Shown: piece by piece, positions 41,894-52,021 of the stretch | Layout: each line of letters opens with the position of its first letter | Position numbering within the stretch: position 1 is the stretch's first letter | From: JBFELU01 sp041572755 | GTDB taxonomy: Bacteria > Actinomycetota > Acidimicrobiia > Spongiisociales > UBA11373 | Assembly: GCA_041572755.1 (NCBI GenBank) | Contig: JBFFRY010000011.1 | Coordinates: 1-64,000 of the forward strand | Reading direction: 5' to 3' | Length of the DNA stretch: 64,000 nucleotides | Translations under genes and position numbers: made by a program | The notes under the pieces: model-generated | Database searches by the model: none | The model's input: the letters and a program-made list of their open reading frames with translations, nothing else | Told to the model about the DNA's origin: nothing

Positions 41894-42628
41894 CTAGCCC
41901 GGGTCGAACCGATACGGGAGCTCGAGGCGGTTGGCCGCCATGAGAGCGTCGTCGGAGAGCAGTTCGGCGGTTGACCCGTCGGCCGAGACCCGGCCCCGAT
42001 TGAGCACCACCGATCGCTTGCAGAGCCGGTGGGCGAACGGCAGGTCGTGGGAGACGAGGAGCATGGTGTGCTCGAGCGTCTCGAGTACCTCGGCCAGTTC
42101 ACGGCGGCCCACCGGATCGAGGTTGGCGGTCGGTTCGTCGAGCACGAGGATCTCGGGCCGCATGGCCAGAACCGTGGCGATGGCCACCAACCGGCGCTCC
42201 CCGAGACTGAGGTGATGAGGAGCCCGGTCGCGACGGTCGGCCATGCCGACGGCCGACAAGGCTTCGTCGACCCGACGGTCGAGTTCCCCATCCTCGAGGC
42301 CCTGGTTGGCGGGCCCGAAGGCGACGTCCTCGCGAACGGTGGGCATGAACAGCTGGTCGTCGGGATCCTGGAACACGATGCCGACCCGGCGGCGGATCTC
42401 AATGAGGTTGGGTTGATCGACGGCGAGCCCGGCGATGCGGACGGATCCGGCGGAAGGTTGGAGGATCCCGTTGAGGTGGAGCACCAGTGTGGTCTTGCCG
42501 GCTCCGTTGGGGCCGAGCAGTGCCACTCGTTCCCCGGGATGCACGTGGAGGTCGACACCATCGAGCGCCCGGCTCCCGTCGGGATAGGCATCGGAGAGGT
42601 TGCGGATCTCGACGGTGGGGACGCTCAT
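41894..42628 (-). CDS. cbiO: nickel/cobalt importer ATPase CbiO
   Basis: A 244-residue ECF-type ATPase: Walker A LLGPNGAGKTTLV, Q-loop FQDPDDQLFMPTV (the CbiO hallmark), signature HLSLGERRLVAIA, Walker B LVLDEPTANLDP and SHDLPFAH. It powers uptake by CbiMNQ. ATG overlaps the cbiQ stop by 4 nt. Confidence 0.9.
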   Translation of the reverse strand: MSVPTVEIRNLSDAYPDGSRALDGVDLHVHPGERVALLGPNGAGKTTLVLHLNGILQPSAGSVRIAGLAVDQPNLIEIRRRVGIVFQDPDDQLFMPTVREDVAFGPANQGLEDGELDRRVDEALSAVGMADRRDRAPHHLSLGERRLVAIATVLAMRPEILVLDEPTANLDPVGRRELAEVLETLEHTMLLVSHDLPFAHRLCKRSVVLNRGRVSADGSTAELLSDDALMAANRLELPYRFDPG

Positions 42629-43389
42629 GTGATCACCCACGCCGCCGCCGCCACCGCCGCGGCAAGTGCCGGCACGGGAGCGGCGAGCGCCCATTGGGCG
42701 GGTCCGCCGCGCGATCGCTCCAGATCCGGCATCGACCCGGTGAATCCCCGGGACAGCATGGCGAGATAGACCCGTTCCCCCCGCTCGTAGGAGCGGATGA
42801 AGAGGGTGCCGGCGGCGGCGGCCAGCGGCCGGGTCTGGCCGAGCCGGCGCGGCCGGTAGCCCCGCGACCGGAGGGCAATGCGCATGCGGTTCAGCTCGCC
42901 GATCACCACGTCGAGGTAGCGGATCATGAAGCCCATGATCGAAGTGATCGCCCGGGGGAAGCGGAGCCTGTGGAAGCCCTTGAGCAGGTCGGGGACCTGG
43001 GTGGTGCCGGCGAGGACGATCGAGGCACCGATCCCCAGGGTTGCCTTGGCGATGATGTTCCAGGCACCCCACAGCCCCTCGTGGGAGAGGGAGAGGCCGA
43101 GAACGTCGATTCGTTCACCGCGCCCGATGAAGGGAAGGGCGATCGCAAACAGCAAGAACGGGATCTCGATGGCCATCCTCCTCAGGACGAAGCCCACCGG
43201 GAGACGGGCCACGGCCATGAGGCCGACCAACACCGCAGCGTGGACGCCGAATGCCCAGAGGGCCGACCGCGGAGTGGCGACGACGGCGGCCACGAACAAG
43301 AGCGCGGCGGCGAGCTTCACCTCGGGCGCCAGGCGGTGGAGGGGCCCGGTCCCGTGGTGATAGAGGGCGTGAACGTGGCCGCCGCTCAA
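42625..43389 (-). CDS. cbiQ: nickel/cobalt importer transmembrane protein CbiQ
   Basis: A 254-residue ECF T-component: LHRLAPEVKLAAALLFV at the start, about five helices, and the coupling-helix motifs IALRSRGYRPR and AMLSRGFTG with the Ala-Arg-Gly-type core. The start is a TTG at 43389 overlapping the cbiN stop (TTGA), which explains why a longer frame reading back into cbiN was rejected. Confidence 0.87.
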   Translation of the reverse strand: MSGGHVHALYHHGTGPLHRLAPEVKLAAALLFVAAVVATPRSALWAFGVHAAVLVGLMAVARLPVGFVLRRMAIEIPFLLFAIALPFIGRGERIDVLGLSLSHEGLWGAWNIIAKATLGIGASIVLAGTTQVPDLLKGFHRLRFPRAITSIMGFMIRYLDVVIGELNRMRIALRSRGYRPRRLGQTRPLAAAAGTLFIRSYERGERVYLAMLSRGFTGSMPDLERSRGGPAQWALAAPVPALAAAVAAAAWVIT

Positions 43390-43691
43390 CCTGGGCTCCG
43401 CTTCGCCCGCCGGGTGAGCCACAGCAGGCCGACGGTGATCACCAGCGTGATCGCTACCCCGATGATGCCGGCGAGTGCGGTGGACCAGCCGTCTCCGGAT
43501 TCGCCGACCCGATAGCCGGCGAGAGGTGCGTCCTCGAGAACATGCTCGTCGGCTCGGTCGGCGAATCCCTCATCGAACGAGACCCGCTCCAGGCCGTCGG
43601 GCTCGTCGGAGGCGATCAAGCTCAGGCCCCCGGCCACCATCAGAGCGATCAGGAGGCCGGTGCCCACGAAGGCGAGGGTCTTCCTATCCAC
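43386..43691 (-). CDS. cbiN: PDGLE-domain protein, CbiN-like
   Basis: A 101-residue protein with two membrane helices (about 6-26 and 72-93). Between them SDEPDGLERVSFDEGF carries the PDGLE motif found in CbiN or fused to CbiM in nickel/cobalt importers. GTG 43691 overlaps the cbiM stop by 8 nt. Confidence 0.85.
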   Translation of the reverse strand: MDRKTLAFVGTGLLIALMVAGGLSLIASDEPDGLERVSFDEGFADRADEHVLEDAPLAGYRVGESGDGWSTALAGIIGVAITLVITVGLLWLTRRAKRSPG

Positions 43692-44346
43692 GGGTTTCTG
43701 CTCGGGTGGGGGCTCCGTGGACGAGGTCCGGCCTGGTGCGCAGCACCGCACCGACGATGAAGGCGGTGATGAAGCCTTCACCAACCGCGATCAGCGCATG
43801 GACCCCGACCATCGCGGCGGTGACGGCAGCCGGATCGGCGCTCCCTTCACCGCCCACGGCGTACTGCAGGCTGAATGCGAGGGCGGCCACCATCACCGAC
43901 ACCCCGGCGGCGATTCCGGCCGCCACCGACAGAGCGGTCGTGGCTCGCGGCAGCACGGCGCGAAACAGGACGAAGGCGCCGTACCCGAGGAAGGTTGCGG
44001 CGATCGCCATGTTGAAGACGTTGAGACCGATCGCCGACAGGCCTCCATCCGCAAAGAAGACGCCCTGGACGATGAGCACGACCGTCATGACGATCGAACC
44101 GATCCAGGGACCGACGAGCACGGCGGCGAGAACGGCACCCACTAGGTGGCCGGAGGTGCCGGCCGCCACCGGGAAGTTGACCATCTGGGCGGCGAACACG
44201 AAGGCGGCGGTGAGCCCCGCCAGCGGGATACGCCGGTCGTCGAGGAGATCGGCTGCCCGCCGCAGGTTGTACCAGAGGCCGCCGGCGGCGGCGGCCCCGA
44301 AGCCGGCCGAGGTGGGGAGGTTGATGAACCCGTCGGGGATGTGCAT
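43684..44346 (-). CDS. cbiM: nickel/cobalt importer substrate-binding membrane protein CbiM
   Basis: A 220-residue S-component starting MHIPDGFINLP; the free N-terminus and His2 chelate the metal, so this start is firm. The core AAQMVNFPVAAGTSGHLVGA with further His matches CbiM/NikM. It heads the operon cbiMNQO. No cobalamin biosynthesis gene or riboswitch is present; the Nur-like box upstream favours nickel control, but cobalt cannot be excluded. Confidence 0.92.
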   Translation of the reverse strand: MHIPDGFINLPTSAGFGAAAAGGLWYNLRRAADLLDDRRIPLAGLTAAFVFAAQMVNFPVAAGTSGHLVGAVLAAVLVGPWIGSIVMTVVLIVQGVFFADGGLSAIGLNVFNMAIAATFLGYGAFVLFRAVLPRATTALSVAAGIAAGVSVMVAALAFSLQYAVGGEGSADPAAVTAAMVGVHALIAVGEGFITAFIVGAVLRTRPDLVHGAPTRAETRG

Positions 44347-44349
44347 CTT

Positions 44350-44376
44350 GCTTATTGCAAAGTATATGCAATAAGC
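44350..44376. promoter_or_regulatory. Nur-like operator overlapping the cbiM promoter
   Basis: GCTTATTGCA - AAGTATA - TGCAATAAGC is a perfect 10-bp inverted repeat ending 3 nt before the cbiM ATG. It contains TTGCAA-N5-ATGCAA, close to the Streptomyces Nur box (tTGCaa-N5-ttGCAA). On the cbiM strand its centre is TATACT (complement of 44361-44366), a good -10 hexamer 14 nt before ATG. Repressor binding would block the promoter. The AT-rich site stands out in this GC-rich DNA. Confidence 0.7.
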
Positions 44377-44385
44377 CGGGGAGTC

Positions 44386-44784
44386 TCAGTCGTAGGAGGC
44401 GACGTGTTCCACGTCGACGATGATGGTGACCCGGGTCTCCTCCGGGCGCCGGTAGGGGTAGCTCTCCACCCCGAGGTACTTCGCAGCCAGTGCATCGATG
44501 ACTTCGTCACCGTCCTCGGTGCGCATCTCGATCACCCGTCCCCAGATCGAAACGTTGATGTAGGGGTCATCGGTTGGGCTGATCGAGATGCCGAGCCGGG
44601 GATCGCGGCGGAGGTTGTGCCACTTGCGGCGGCCTTGGGCGGTGTTGAGGACGATCCGATCGTCGTCTCGCATGATCCACATCGCGGTGTTTTGGGGGTG
44701 CCCGTCGGGATCGAGGGTCGCCACGTGGGCGAAGTTCGGTCCATCGATGATCGCGGCGACCCGATCGGTGAACGCCATCGGCAT
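44386..44784 (-). CDS. PPOX-class F420-dependent/flavin split-barrel protein
   Basis: A 132-residue protein: FAHVATLDPDGHPQNTAMWI, DDRIVLNTAQGRRKWHNLRR and DPRLGISISPTDDPY match the PPOX-class F420-binding group common in actinobacteria. It probably reduces small molecules or binds F420/FMN. GGAGAGGAG precedes ATG 44784. It is upstream of, and parallel to, cbiMNQO but separated by the operator. Confidence 0.82.
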   Translation of the reverse strand: MPMAFTDRVAAIIDGPNFAHVATLDPDGHPQNTAMWIMRDDDRIVLNTAQGRRKWHNLRRDPRLGISISPTDDPYINVSIWGRVIEMRTEDGDEVIDALAAKYLGVESYPYRRPEETRVTIIVDVEHVASYD

Positions 44785-45062
44785 GACTCCTCTCCGTGAT
44801 GACTGTGCTTCGGCAGCGGAACGGGTCGATGGGAAGTCTCGAGCCTCGCCCTCTTCGAGGCCGGTGCCTCCCCCACGAGCCTGCGATGCACCCGAGGACG
44901 ACCTGATCGGACCGGCCCTCCGGCTCGCCGGACGGCACACGTCGTCGGGGCCGTCCGGCGTCGGGATGGATCGCCGCGGCGACCGGGGGATGGTAGCGGC
45001 CCGGCCCGGACCGGCTCGATACACTTGCCGCCGTCGATCGGGGAGCATCCCTGGACACGGGT
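44785..45062. other. non-coding gap of 278 nt between divergent genes
   Basis: No small gene is supported in either direction. TACACT at 45020-45025 could be the -10 box for the SDR gene, leaving a leader of about 30 nt. Nothing else stands out. Confidence 0.45.
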
Positions 45063-45818
45063 TTGGACGGGGCTCGAGTGCTCGTCACCGGTGGTGCGGG
45101 TGGCATCGGTGCTGCGGTGTGCCGGGCCTTCGCCGCAGAGGGCGCCGTCGTTGCGGTGCACTACCACACGTCCGCGGCGGCCGCTGAAGCGCTGGCCTCC
45201 GAAATCGGCGGAACGGCGATGCGGGCCGACCTGCGCAACGCGGAAGAGGCCGATGCGCTGGTGCCGCGAGTTGTGGAGGAGCTCGGCGGTCTCGACCATT
45301 GTGTGGCCAACGCCGGTGCCTACCCCGGCGACCCCACCACCGTCTGGGAGATGTCCCCGGAGCGGTGGGAAGCGACCCTTGCCGCCAATCTGACGACGAC
45401 ATTCTTGACGTCCCGTGCCTTCCTGCGTCATGCCTCCGACACCCGGCACGGCTCGCTGATACTCGTCGCCTCGACGGCCGGCCTCTTCGGTGAGGCCGGT
45501 CAGGCCGACTATGCCGCCGCCAAGGGGGCCATCGCGAGCGGGTTGCTGCCGACGCTGAAGAACGAGGCCGCCCGGCTGGGAGTACGGGTCAACGCCGTTG
45601 CCCCGGGCTGGACGGCGACGCCGAGCCGGGTTGCCGAGGGAATATCCCCCGAGCACGTCGCCCGAGCGACGGCCACGATGGCTCTCAAGAAGCTCGCTTC
45701 CCCCGACGACGTCGCCGGCGCCGTGGTGGCGCTGGCATCGGAGGCGGTCTCGGGCCACCTGACGGGGCAGGTGATCACCGTCGCCGGAGGGATGGAGGGC
45801 CGACTCATCGACGGCTAG
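45063..45818 (+). CDS. SDR family oxidoreductase
   Basis: A 251-residue short-chain dehydrogenase like FabG: VTGGAGGIGAAVCRAF, ANAGAYP, LVASTAGLFG (catalytic Ser), and DYAAAKGAI with Tyr/Lys, then VRVNAVAPGWTATP. Start is TTG 45063; no ATG or GTG is suitably placed. The ANAG variant replaces the usual NNAG. Its stop codon overlaps the -10 box proposed for the selenoprotein gene. Confidence 0.85.
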   Translation: MDGARVLVTGGAGGIGAAVCRAFAAEGAVVAVHYHTSAAAAEALASEIGGTAMRADLRNAEEADALVPRVVEELGGLDHCVANAGAYPGDPTTVWEMSPERWEATLAANLTTTFLTSRAFLRHASDTRHGSLILVASTAGLFGEAGQADYAAAKGAIASGLLPTLKNEAARLGVRVNAVAPGWTATPSRVAEGISPEHVARATATMALKKLASPDDVAGAVVALASEAVSGHLTGQVITVAGGMEGRLIDG

Positions 45819-45821
45819 GGT
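45816..45821 (+). promoter_or_regulatory. -10-like box of the selenoprotein gene
   Basis: TAGGGT ends 7 nt before ATG 45829, the same spacing as other presumed leaderless starts in this window. Confidence 0.4.
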
Positions 45822-45828
45822 GCCGGCC

Positions 45829-46059
45829 ATGGACATCACACTCGAATACTGCGCCACTTGAGGCTATCGGGACCGTGCCGTGCGCATGGTCGATCAGTTG
45901 CTCGAGGAATTCGAGCATGACATCAAGTCGCTGACGCTGATCCCCGCCACCGGAGGGGTCTTCGAGGTCACGGTGGACGGTGACCTCGTCTACTCCAAGA
46001 AGGAGACGGGCGAGCACGCCGAGTACGAGCAGGTGGCCCAGCCCATCCGGGACCGCTGA
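45829..46059 (+). CDS. SelW/Rdx-family selenoprotein (UGA-encoded selenocysteine)
   Basis: A 76-residue protein if the TGA at 45859-45861 is read as Sec: MDITLEYCATUGYRDRAV, continuing through LLEEFEHDIKSLTLIPATGG and VFEVTVDGDLVYSKK to a TGA at 46057. This is the Rdx (SelW/SelT/SelH) thioredoxin-like fold, and TGA sits exactly where relatives have the second Cys of CxxC. The frame after TGA keeps full family likeness, arguing against a pseudogene. Such proteins are thought to act in thiol redox reactions. Sec residue 11; sel genes are outside the window. Standard callers would miss or truncate it. Confidence 0.85.
45871..45891 (+). promoter_or_regulatory. bacterial SECIS-like hairpin
   Basis: GACCGUGC (45871-45878) pairs with GCAUGGUC (45884-45891) in a continuous 8-bp stem with one G-U, capped by the loop CGUGC. 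The loop starts 17 nt after UGA, where SelB-binding bacterial SECIS elements lie, and contains a G. Outer pairs UAUC/GAU extend it past a GG bulge. Confidence 0.6.
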
Positions 46060-46069
46060 GCCGCAGCGA

Positions 46070-47638
46070 TCAGTCCGGCCAGGCCGCCGTTCCCTCGGAC
46101 CGAATCGTCTCACCGCCGATGACGGTCGCCACCGCTCGCGCCGTGCGGAGCTCCGCCGGTGAGGCGATCACCGGGTCGCAGTCGAGCACGGTGAAGTCGG
46201 CCAACGGGCCGAAGCCGGCAGTCTCGCCGATCGCCGTCGCCGCCCAGTCGGTGAACAGTGCCAGAGCCTCGCCGCCGTCGAGGCCTTGTTCGGGGATGAT
46301 GCCGCATCGGTCCCGGGCGGCAGCCATCCCGGCCAGCGGATGTGGCGGTTCGACCGGGCAATCCGACCCGCCGGCCAGCGGCGCGCCGACCTGCCGCAGG
46401 CTGCGGAAGGGGTAGGCGCGGCGGAGACGATCGGGCCCGAGGCGCGACTCCAGCCAAGAGGTCTCCGATGCGAGGAAGGCCGGTTGGACGGAAGCGGTCA
46501 CTCCGAGGCGCCCGAAGCGCTCGATGTCGGATTCCGCGAGGACCGAAGCGTGCTCGATCCGCAGCCGAGCCGGGTCTGCCCCCTGTTCGACGAGGCCCTC
46601 CATGAAGTCGAGGGCTCTGCGATTGGCGGCGTCCCCGATGGCATGGATCGCCACCCGTCCCTCCAGATCGAGGGCAGTGGTGGCGAGCAGCGTTGCGTGG
46701 TCCGGATCGAGCCGATGGGTGCCGCTCTCTCGAGGGGCGTCGGCATACGGCTCCTGCATCGCCGCCGTGTGACCCCCGAGGCTCCCGTCGCCGAACATCT
46801 TGACGCCGGCGAAGGTGACCGGCCCCCGCGACTCCTTGAGGGCTTCTGCGGCTTGCCGGAGTTCGGTGGGACCGGGTGCGATCACGAAGGCGGCCACGCG
46901 AATCGGGAGGTCGGGGGCGGCCGCCAGCAACGCGTCGAGTTCGCTCCCCGGACCGGCCCAGCACCCGGCCGAGCTGCCGACGATCCCGCCGAGAGCAGTG
47001 ATCCCGAGCGACGCCAGCGCGGTGGCCGCCTGGACCACGTGCTCAGGGGTGATCGGAGGCGCCGCTCGGCGGAGGGCAGCGGAAAGGATCTCGGCGGCCG
47101 TCTCCCTGGCGATCCCGGTGGGCCGCCCTGCGCCGTCGCGATCGAAGCTTCCTCCCACCGGATCCGGGGTGGCTGCGGTGACGCCGGCGGCCTCGAGGCC
47201 CCGGGTGTTGGCCACCGCCACGTGACCGCAGTAGCGCATGAGGAGCACCGGCCGGTCGGGCACCACCGAGTCGAGGAACTCTCGGTCGGGGAGCCGGCCT
47301 TCGGCCAGTGACTCGTCGTCGAGTCGGAGCGCGGCAACGGCCGTGCCTACCGGCTGGCGATCGGCCGCCTCGCCGATGATGGCGGCGATGTCATGGAAGT
47401 CGGCCGCAGCCTTGAGGGACGGGCGATGCAGGGAGGCGGTGTAGCCGATCGGATGGAAGTGCGCATCCACCAGTCCCGGCACGATGACCTGGCCGGGGAA
47501 GACGTGGTGGGAGATACCGGGGCGGACCAACTCGTCGCCGCCGATAGCGGCGATCCGCCCGGAACGCACGAGGATCGAGGTGCCGATCACCCGGTCGTGG
47601 GTGCGGACGGCAGCGGCGGTGAAGACGTGATCCGTCAT
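46070..47638 (-). CDS. amidohydrolase family protein, YtcJ-like
   Basis: A 522-residue amidohydrolase-3 protein related to YtcJ and N-substituted formamide deformylase. Metal-site motifs are in order: VPGLVDAHFHPIGY, FAGVKMFGDGSLG, VAIHAIGDAANRRAL, RIEHASVL and GGSDCPVEPPHPL. Substrate unknown. GTG or ATG start at 47638 overlaps the inositol monophosphatase stop by 4 nt, so the two form an operon. Confidence 0.87.
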   Translation of the reverse strand: MTDHVFTAAAVRTHDRVIGTSILVRSGRIAAIGGDELVRPGISHHVFPGQVIVPGLVDAHFHPIGYTASLHRPSLKAAADFHDIAAIIGEAADRQPVGTAVAALRLDDESLAEGRLPDREFLDSVVPDRPVLLMRYCGHVAVANTRGLEAAGVTAATPDPVGGSFDRDGAGRPTGIARETAAEILSAALRRAAPPITPEHVVQAATALASLGITALGGIVGSSAGCWAGPGSELDALLAAAPDLPIRVAAFVIAPGPTELRQAAEALKESRGPVTFAGVKMFGDGSLGGHTAAMQEPYADAPRESGTHRLDPDHATLLATTALDLEGRVAIHAIGDAANRRALDFMEGLVEQGADPARLRIEHASVLAESDIERFGRLGVTASVQPAFLASETSWLESRLGPDRLRRAYPFRSLRQVGAPLAGGSDCPVEPPHPLAGMAAARDRCGIIPEQGLDGGEALALFTDWAATAIGETAGFGPLADFTVLDCDPVIASPAELRTARAVATVIGGETIRSEGTAAWPD

Positions 47639-48426
47639 CGGCTGTCGAGATGGGCGGGGCGCCCCGTGGCGACCAGGTGACGCAGTGCCTCGTGGATGCG
47701 GCCGTTGGTCGCCACGATGTCGCGATGACCGGCGGGGCCTCCCCGGCTGTCGGTCAGCGTCCCGCCGGCCTCGGCGACCAGGAGCATGCCGGCGGCGACA
47801 TCCCAGGGAGCGAGGCCGAACTCCCAGTAGCCGTCGAATCTCCCGGCGGCCACCCAGGCGAGATCGAGGGCGGCCGAGCCGAGCCGGCGCACCCCGCGCA
47901 CCGATTGGAGGATGCGCCCGACCAGGGCGGCGTAGGCGGGTCCGTGTTCGCGACGGTCGTAGGGGAAGCCGGTCACCACGAGAGCGTTGCCGATCTCGGA
48001 CCGCTCCGAGACGGCGATGGGATCGCCGTTGAGCGCGGCGCCCGACCCCCGGGCGGCCGTGAACTCCTCCTCGCGCAGCGGATCGAGGACGACGGCGGCG
48101 AGGCCCCCCCGATCGTCGACGAGGCCCACGGAGACCGCCACCTGGGCGATCCCGTGGACGAAGTTGACGGTGCCGTCGAGAGGATCGATCACCCAGCGCC
48201 GCCCTCGGGCGCCTCCTTTGAGATCGGTGCCCTCCTCGGCGAGGATCCCGTCCTCCGGCCGGGCCGAGGAGATGATGGCGACGATGGCGGACTCGGCGGC
48301 CCGATCGGCCTCGGTCACCGGGTCGACCGCGCCTTTGAACTCTGTTGCGAACGCACCTCGGAACCCGGCGGCCACGATGTCACCCCCGGCCCGGGCGGCG
48401 GCTCGGGCGACTTCGAGATCGGTCAT
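47635..48426 (-). CDS. inositol monophosphatase family protein
   Basis: A 263-residue Mg-dependent phosphatase. Metal-binding motifs are ILAEEGTDLK (Glu64), VIDPLDGTVNFVHG (about 79-92) and APWDVAAGMLLVAEAGG near residue 206. It could act on inositol-1-phosphate (needed for mycothiol and phosphatidylinositol), histidinol phosphate or related esters. TACAGT on the minus strand (48434-48439) is 7 nt before ATG 48426. Confidence 0.88.
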   Translation of the reverse strand: MTDLEVARAAARAGGDIVAAGFRGAFATEFKGAVDPVTEADRAAESAIVAIISSARPEDGILAEEGTDLKGGARGRRWVIDPLDGTVNFVHGIAQVAVSVGLVDDRGGLAAVVLDPLREEEFTAARGSGAALNGDPIAVSERSEIGNALVVTGFPYDRREHGPAYAALVGRILQSVRGVRRLGSAALDLAWVAAGRFDGYWEFGLAPWDVAAGMLLVAEAGGTLTDSRGGPAGHRDIVATNGRIHEALRHLVATGRPAHLDSR

Positions 48427-48456
48427 CGGCCGAACTGTAGAGAGCGCGAGCCCCAC

Positions 48457-48462
48457 TACCCT
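48457..48462 (+). promoter_or_regulatory. -10-like box of lnt
   Basis: TACCCT ends 7 nt before the lnt ATG at 48470. The divergent phosphatase box lies 18 nt away on the other strand. Confidence 0.4.
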
Positions 48463-48469
48463 CCGGCGG

Positions 48470-49969
48470 ATGCAGTTGTTCGTCGCAGCGGTGGGCTCGG
48501 CCGTCCTCATGTGGGCGGCATTTCCTCCTTTCAACCTCGGGTTCCTCGTGTTCGTGGCGCCCGCTCCGTTCCTCTGGGCGCTGCGCCGTGCCGGTTCGTT
48601 GCAGGAGTCGTGGTGGCTGGGGTTCTCCTTTGGCGCCGTCTTCTGGGGAGCGATGCTGTGGTGGATCTTCGTGCTCGGTGCGGTGGCGTGGTTCCCGCTG
48701 ACCGGCGCCATGGCCGTCTACTCCGCTCTGTTTGGGATGCTCCTCTACGTGGCCCGGAACTGGGCACCGTGGCGCTGGTGGATCATGGCGGTCGGAGGGT
48801 GGGCGGCCTGGGAATTCGTGCGGGCTCGCTTCCCGCTCGATGGCTTCCCGTGGGGCTCACTCGGTTTCGGTGTCGGCTCGCTGGCATGGCCCAGGGGAGC
48901 CGCTCAGTGGATCGGACCCACCGGCTGGGGGGTGATCGCGGTCGGTTTCGCCGCCGGCCTGGTGCTGTCGACCGAGGAGGAGGGGGATAGGCGCTGGTTG
49001 GAGATGAGTGCGGTCCTCGTCGTGGTGTTGACGCTCGCCGGTGCGATCTGGGCACCCTCGGCCCAGGGCACGAGCGTCCAGGTGGCAATCGTGCAGGGCA
49101 ATTCCCCTTGCCCGCGGGTGCACTGCGAGAACGAGAAGCTTCAGATCTACAACTCCCACCTCAATCTGACGCGAACCCTCCAGCCCGCCGACGTGGACCT
49201 CGTCGTGTGGGGGGAGGACTCGTTCGGCGGCGCCTACAACCCGACCTTCAATCCTGAAGTGGCCGCACAGATGGCCGGCGAGGCGGTGCGGCTCGGTGCC
49301 TATCTGCTCGCCGGCGGAACTCGGCCTGCCGGGCCCGGCTTCTTCGAGAATCTCAACATCCTCTTCTCTCCCGATGGCGCAATCGTCGGCGAATACCTCA
49401 AGACCCATCCGGTGCCATTCGGCGAGTACGTCCCCATTCGGGAGATCTTCGAGTTCATTCCTCAGCTCGATGCCGTCCCCAACGACATGGTCCGGGGCCC
49501 GGGGCCGGTCGTGTTCCCGATGACGATCGAAGGTGAGGAATTCCTGCTGGGTTCGGTGATCTCGTTCGAGGGCGCTTTTGCGAGGACGATGCGATCCGAG
49601 GTTCGGAAGGGGGCCCAGCTGATGGTGGTGGCCACCAACGAGGGTTCCTACGGCCACTCGCCGGCATCGGACCAGTTGATCGGCATGGTGCGGATGACGG
49701 CCGCCTCGTTGGGGGTCGATACGGTGCACGCGGCGGTCACCGGCCGGTCGACGCTGATCGGGGCGGATGGGTCGGTGGCGCCCAAGACCGACCTCTTCGT
49801 GGAGGACGTGGTGCTCGGGACCGTCCGATCGCAGGAGAGCCGCAAGACCTTCTACGCGGTCGCGGGTGATTGGGTCCAGGTGGGGGCCATGATCGGGGCG
49901 GGCGTTCTGCTGGTCGGGTACCGCCGGCCCCGTCGCGAGTTCAAGATCAGGCCGGAGCAGCGCCGCTGA
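48470..49969 (+). CDS. lnt: apolipoprotein N-acyltransferase-like, catalytic Cys replaced by Ser
   Basis: A 499-residue membrane protein with about six N-terminal helices, a nitrilase-like external domain (about 200-470) and a final helix. FPPFNLGFLVFVAPAPFLWA and FPLDGFPWGSLGF are Lnt-like. The nitrilase triad is Glu249 (WGEDSF), Lys311 (YLKTHPVPFGEYVP) and, where Cys is expected (ICFE), Ser365 in VISFEGAF. Lnt adds a third acyl chain to lipoproteins; Cys-to-Ser mutants of the E. coli enzyme are inactive, so this copy may have another role. At least four lipoproteins occur in the window. Confidence 0.8.
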   Translation: MQLFVAAVGSAVLMWAAFPPFNLGFLVFVAPAPFLWALRRAGSLQESWWLGFSFGAVFWGAMLWWIFVLGAVAWFPLTGAMAVYSALFGMLLYVARNWAPWRWWIMAVGGWAAWEFVRARFPLDGFPWGSLGFGVGSLAWPRGAAQWIGPTGWGVIAVGFAAGLVLSTEEEGDRRWLEMSAVLVVVLTLAGAIWAPSAQGTSVQVAIVQGNSPCPRVHCENEKLQIYNSHLNLTRTLQPADVDLVVWGEDSFGGAYNPTFNPEVAAQMAGEAVRLGAYLLAGGTRPAGPGFFENLNILFSPDGAIVGEYLKTHPVPFGEYVPIREIFEFIPQLDAVPNDMVRGPGPVVFPMTIEGEEFLLGSVISFEGAFARTMRSEVRKGAQLMVVATNEGSYGHSPASDQLIGMVRMTAASLGVDTVHAAVTGRSTLIGADGSVAPKTDLFVEDVVLGTVRSQESRKTFYAVAGDWVQVGAMIGAGVLLVGYRRPRREFKIRPEQRR

Positions 49970-50034
49970 CGGAGGCCCGGTCTCAGTGCAACCCAGAGTG
50001 CCTAGTGTCGCGTCATGGCGACCTGTGAGGAGGA

Positions 50035-51987
<1,953 letters not shown>

Positions 51988-51992
51988 GAACC

Positions 51993-52021
51993 TGGACGAG
52001 GGGGTCACTTAGTGCTAAAAT
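51993..52021 (+). promoter_or_regulatory. promoter of the CarH-like operon
   Basis: TGGACG (51993-51998) and TAAAAT (52016-52021) are separated by 17 bp, the best sigma-70-type promoter in the window. Confidence 0.6.

Noticed and set aside
44347..44385. Cobalamin riboswitch upstream of cbiM
   Set aside because: Only about 40 nt separate cbiM from the neighbouring gene, too short for a B12 riboswitch; the site is a protein operator instead.
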